From JAGVSR01 sp963750715 (GTDB lineage: Bacteria > Pseudomonadota > Alphaproteobacteria > Rhizobiales > Hyphomicrobiaceae), in the NCBI GenBank assembly GCA_963750715.1, contig CAVVRP010000012.1, forward strand, positions 434,001 to 498,000: a stretch of 64,000 nucleotides of DNA, in the 5' to 3' direction. The notes beneath the pieces are model-generated. The model did no database searches and was not told where the DNA came from. It saw nothing but the letters and a program-made list of their open reading frames with translations. This document shows, piece by piece, positions 60,827-64,000 of this stretch (the first letter of the stretch is position 1; the number at the start of each line of letters is the position of its first letter). A program made the position numbers and the translations under genes.

Positions 60827-62254
60827 CTACAGCTTTACCATCACATGACGGACCATCGTGTAGTCCTCGAGCGCATACATCGACAGGTCCTTGCCGTAGC
60901 CTGAAGACTTCATGCCACCATGGGGCATTTCATTGAGGAAGATGAAGTGCGTATTGATCCACGTGCAGCCGTACTGGAGCCGGGCGGCGCTCGCCATGGC
61001 TTTCGACACGTCCGACGTCCACACGGAAGACGCGAGCCCGTAATCGGAATCGTTGGCCCATTCGACAGCTTGCTCGGCGTCATCGAAGCGCGTAACGGAA
61101 ACGACCGGTCCGAACACTTCCCTGCGCACGATCTCGTCGCTTTGCAGCGCGTTTGCCACCACGGTCGGCTCAAAAAAGAACCCGCCACCCGGCGCCGCGC
61201 GTCCCCCCGCCGTCACCGAGATGTGCTTTTCGGCCGCCGCGCGCTCGACGAACCCGCGGATGCTGTCGCGCTGGCGGGCCGAAATCACGGGTCCGATCTC
61301 GTTATCGTCGTCGTTGGGCAAGTTGTACTTGATCGTCTTCACCGCAGCCGAGAGATCTGCCACCAGATTGTCGTAGACCTTCTTGCCCGCATAGATCCGG
61401 CAGGCTGCGGTGCAGTCCTGCCCGGAGTTATAGTAACCGAACGTCTTGACGCCTTCCACCACGGAGGCAATATCGGCGTCGTCGAATACGATGACGGGGG
61501 CCTTGCCGCCGAGTTCCAGGTGCGAACGGCGCACAGTCGGAGCGGCCGCTTCGATCACCTTCTGGCCGGTCGTGATACTGCCAGTGACCGACACCATCGC
61601 GATTTTTCGATTGCTGATCAGCGCCTGCCCGACTGTGGCGCCGCGCCCGACGATGATGTTCACAACCCCTTCCGGGAAGATGTCCGCGATGGTCTTTGCC
61701 AGTTTCAAGGTCGACAGCGGCGTGTTTTCCGAGGGCTTCAGCACGATAGTGTTGCCGCCGGCGAGAGCCGGCGCGAGCTTCCAGATCGCCATCATCAAGG
61801 GATAGTTCCACGGCGCGATCGAGCCGATCACGCCGATCGGATCGCGGCGGATCATAGATGTATAGCCTTGCAGATATTCGCCGGTGACAAGGCCGTGCAT
61901 GGTGCGCACCGCACCGGCGAAATAGCGGAAGCAATCGGATGCAACCGGCATTTCGTCCTGCAGCATTCGAATGCGCGGCTTGCCGCAATTCAACGCTTCA
62001 ACCGCAGCGAACCCATCGGCGTCCCGATCGATCGCATCGGCCAGTTTCAGCAGCAGCGCTGCGCGCTCACCCGGCGTCGTCCGCGACCAGGTCTTGAAGG
62101 CCTTTTCGGCGGCATCCACGGCCGTCTGTACTTGCGACAGAGAGGCTTCAGGCAACTGCACGATCGTCTCGCCCGTCTTTGGGTTGACGATGGTCTCGGC
62201 CGCCTCCGTACCAGCAACGAAATTCGAACCGATCAGCATATTCGTATCGAGCAT
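60827..62254 (-). CDS. ydcW: YdcW-type (gamma-aminobutyraldehyde) aldehyde dehydrogenase
   Basis: A 475-residue NAD(P)-dependent aldehyde dehydrogenase. It resembles E. coli YdcW/PatD along its length: EYLQGYTSMIRRDPIGVI, SIAPWNYPLMMAIWKLAPAL, LKPSENTPLS. Active site: N150, K173, E247 in LELGGKAPVIV, and C281 in GQDCTAACRIYAG. The end has FGPVVSVTRFD and HGGMKSSGYGKDLSMYALED. YdcW oxidises 4-aminobutyraldehyde from putrescine to GABA and often accepts other aminoaldehydes. As in E. coli ydcSTUVW, genes for two permeases of a polyamine-type importer lie just upstream (36 bp to the first). Confidence 0.92.
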   Translation of the reverse strand: MLDTNMLIGSNFVAGTEAAETIVNPKTGETIVQLPEASLSQVQTAVDAAEKAFKTWSRTTPGERAALLLKLADAIDRDADGFAAVEALNCGKPRIRMLQDEMPVASDCFRYFAGAVRTMHGLVTGEYLQGYTSMIRRDPIGVIGSIAPWNYPLMMAIWKLAPALAGGNTIVLKPSENTPLSTLKLAKTIADIFPEGVVNIIVGRGATVGQALISNRKIAMVSVTGSITTGQKVIEAAAPTVRRSHLELGGKAPVIVFDDADIASVVEGVKTFGYYNSGQDCTAACRIYAGKKVYDNLVADLSAAVKTIKYNLPNDDDNEIGPVISARQRDSIRGFVERAAAEKHISVTAGGRAAPGGGFFFEPTVVANALQSDEIVRREVFGPVVSVTRFDDAEQAVEWANDSDYGLASSVWTSDVSKAMASAARLQYGCTWINTHFIFLNEMPHGGMKSSGYGKDLSMYALEDYTMVRHVMVKL

Positions 62255-62289
62255 GGATACCTCCTGGACGCTCGTTAAGGCTCAATTCT

Positions 62290-63108
62290 CTATTTGGATG
62301 ATCCACCCGTGTGCTCGCCGTCACGCGTCAGATAGTAGGCGGCGAGTATCGGCAGGAATGTCACGACGATGACGATGACAGCAACGACGTTGGTTACCGG
62401 CCTCTGGCGCGGCCGGATCAGTTCGTTCAGCATCCAGATCGGCAGCGTCGCCTGCTGTCCGGCGGTAAACGTGGTGACGATGACCTCATCGAACGACAGT
62501 GCAAATGCCAGCATGGCACCGGCCAGTAGCGCGCTGCCGATCTGGGGCAGAACGACGTAGCGAAACGTCTGGAAGCCGTTGGCGCCGAGATCCATCGATG
62601 CTTCGACGAGGTTGCCGGACAAACGCCTGAAGCGGGCGATGGTGTTATTGTAGACGACGACGATGCAGAACGTCGCGTGGCCGAGGATGATTGTCCAGAC
62701 CGAGAAGTCCAGTCCCATGATGTCGAAGGCCGAACGCAGCGAAATGCCCGTGATGATGCCGGGCAGCGCGATAGGCAGAATGAACAGTAGCGAAATCGTC
62801 TCTCGGCCGAAGAACTTCGAACGAGACAATGCCGCGGCGGCAAGCGTTCCGAGTACGAGCGACATCAACGTAGCGATCGCTGCCACCTTCATAGAAAGCC
62901 ACAGTGGCGGCCAGATGTCCGGGCGTTCGAACCAGGCAACGCGGAACCAGTCCGTCGTCAGACCTGGCGGCGGGAACTGAAAGCTCTTCTCCTCGGTCGT
63001 GAAGGCATAGAGCACGATAAGGGCCAGCGGCAGATGCAGGAACAGTAGTCCCGCCACGGCTGCGGCCCTCAATCCAAGCGGCTTATGGCCATCGGCCCTA
63101 GAGGACAT
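62290..63108 (-). CDS. YdcV-type ABC permease
   Basis: A 272-residue permease of the PotC/YdcV type with six helices. The coupling loop reads LVEASMDLGANGFQTFRYV, and the DEVIVTTFTAGQ segment is the typical helix after it. It overlaps the upstream permease gene by 11 bp (63098-63108), so translation is coupled. The next gene is the aldehyde dehydrogenase. The second polyamine-type importer of this window; ligand unknown. Confidence 0.9.
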   Translation of the reverse strand: MSSRADGHKPLGLRAAAVAGLLFLHLPLALIVLYAFTTEEKSFQFPPPGLTTDWFRVAWFERPDIWPPLWLSMKVAAIATLMSLVLGTLAAAALSRSKFFGRETISLLFILPIALPGIITGISLRSAFDIMGLDFSVWTIILGHATFCIVVVYNNTIARFRRLSGNLVEASMDLGANGFQTFRYVVLPQIGSALLAGAMLAFALSFDEVIVTTFTAGQQATLPIWMLNELIRPRQRPVTNVVAVIVIVVTFLPILAAYYLTRDGEHTGGSSK

Positions 63109-64000
63109 CGAAGGCCCCCATGCGCTTTGCCATCCACAAATAAATGCCCATGATTAGCATTGGCACGACGGTGAAGGCAGCCGCCAACGGGATGTTGCCG
63201 GCGGTTCCCTGTAGCGTATAGACCGCCTGCCCGATCATGAGCCGCGAGTTGCCGACGATCTGGGGCACGATGTAGTCGCCAAGCGTCAACGAGAATGTGA
63301 AGATCGAGCCGGCGATGATGCCCGGCAGCGCCAGAGGAAAAACGACCGTGCGGAAAGTCTGCGATGGATCGGCGCCCAGATCCGCAGAGGCCTCCAGATA
63401 ATTGACGGGAACACGCTCCAGCGCCGCCTGTACGGGGAGGATCATGTAGGGCAGCCAAAGATAGACGAACACCAGAAACGTACCGATGTAGCTGAACGAT
63501 AGCGATGGGCCGCCGATTACCGGCAGCGCCAGCACGCCGTCGATGAGCCATGTCACATGAAAGATCCCGGCTAGCCACATGAGGATTCCCTCTTTGGCCA
63601 GGATCAGTTTCCAAGCATAGACCTTGACGAGATAGCTCGACCAAAGCGGCATCATTACCGCCAGATAGAACAGCGCCTTTGTCTTGCCCCGCGCATAGCG
63701 GGCCGCGAAATAGGCGATTGGGAAAGCGATGACGGCACATGCCAAAGTGACCAGAGCAGCCATCATCACCGTGCGCAAAATGATCAGCGCATTGGCCCCT
63801 TCGAGTAACTCCGCGTAGGTCGCCAGCGTGAACTCACGCACGACAAGCCCGGAGAAGTCATCGAGACGGTAGAAGCTCTGCAGCAGAAGCGCGATCAATG
63901 ACCCAATGTAGACGATACCGATCCACATCAGCGGCGGCAGCAAGAGCAACAGCGTGAAGAGTTTGGGCCGCGCGAAGAAATAGTCGGATATGGCGCCCAG
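63098..64000 (-). CDS. YdcU-type ABC permease, cut by the right edge
   Basis: The open frame runs through the end of the window: before the ATG-like position at 63949 it continues YFFARPKLFTLLLLLPPLMW, so the true start lies beyond 64000. The visible part has the PotB/YdcU coupling loop NYLEASADLGADPSQTFRTV and the membrane segments before and after it. ATPase and binding-protein genes of this importer would be expected further right. Confidence 0.88.
   Translation of the reverse strand: MGAISDYFFARPKLFTLLLLLPPLMWIGIVYIGSLIALLLQSFYRLDDFSGLVVREFTLATYAELLEGANALIILRTVMMAALVTLACAVIAFPIAYFAARYARGKTKALFYLAVMMPLWSSYLVKVYAWKLILAKEGILMWLAGIFHVTWLIDGVLALPVIGGPSLSFSYIGTFLVFVYLWLPYMILPVQAALERVPVNYLEASADLGADPSQTFRTVVFPLALPGIIAGSIFTFSLTLGDYIVPQIVGNSRLMIGQAVYTLQGTAGNIPLAAAFTVVPMLIMGIYLWMAKRMGAFDVL

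Noticed and set aside
60920..62278. 452-codon plus-strand frame opposite the YdcW-type dehydrogenase
   Set aside because: Antisense shadow; the minus-strand product has all catalytic residues.
50326..64000. Microcompartment shell proteins, B12 reactivase or a cobalamin riboswitch beside the diol dehydratase
   Set aside because: None of the frames has shell, DdrA or DdrB motifs, and no B12-box-like sequence was noticed upstream of 52707.

Overview
The window is high-GC alphaproteobacterial chromosome, most likely Hyphomicrobiales (Rhizobiales; Bradyrhizobium-like or a relative). The evidence is the housekeeping block greA-carB ... carA-gatB/yqeY-dnaG-rpoD, a DnaG primase with an eroded zinc finger as I recall from rhizobial primases, a GT21 ceramide-glucosyltransferase-like enzyme, and ABC-F, ELM1 and HdeD-type proteins. 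Family assignments come from reading motifs and remembered family sequences; no search was run.

Region 1 (about 1-16.6 kb) is accessory and decayed. Intact genes (a YpfJ-type metallopeptidase, a PilZ protein, an exported sulfatase, a VOC protein, an HdeD-like protein, an exported cyclase, a PNPOx-like protein) sit among broken ones: both ends of IS1182/IS5-like transposases, the C-terminus of a tyrosine recombinase, a frameshifted carbamoyltransferase, an outer-membrane-protein tail, a phenol-transporter-like remnant, HAD, 2'-5' RNA-ligase-like, AhpD-like and DUF1348 remnants, and a 201-bp element with terminal inverted repeats. Several remnants abut each other directly.

Region 2 (16.6-26 kb) carries a frameshifted YbaL/KefB-type antiporter, a complete polyamine-type ABC importer in the order potA-potD-potB-potC with a Tat-exported binding protein, a long MscS-family channel and an acidic Ala/Glu/Pro-rich protein.

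Region 3 (26-50.3 kb) is mostly core: GT21 glycosyltransferase, EttA, CPBP protease, 2OG-Fe(II) oxygenase, ELM1 (frameshifted), an MDR oxidoreductase, an Lrp regulator, an MFS exporter, GreA, CarB, two tandem paralogous exported proteins, a decayed ChaN gene, CarA, YqeY, DnaG, RpoD, a small channel-like membrane protein, a GlnT/creatininase remnant pair and DusA.

Region 4 (50.3-64 kb) holds the most interesting locus: TauE; a class III PLP enzyme that resembles ethanolamine-phosphate phospho-lyases; divergent from it a B12-type diol/glycerol dehydratase with large and medium subunits fused, plus its small subunit; a cysteine hydrolase; an APC permease; an SDR dehydrogenase; a pseudogenised AraC regulator; an APH-fold kinase; a YdcW-type aminoaldehyde dehydrogenase; and two permeases of a YdcSTUV-type importer that runs off the right edge. 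Kinase, phospho-lyase, SDR, aldehyde dehydrogenase and APC permease are the enzyme set known from the actinobacterial RMM (1-amino-2-propanol) microcompartment, but no shell protein, B12-enzyme reactivase or cobalamin riboswitch is visible here. My working inference is a shell-less amino-alcohol/diol catabolic island that delivers aldehydes to a shared aldehyde dehydrogenase.
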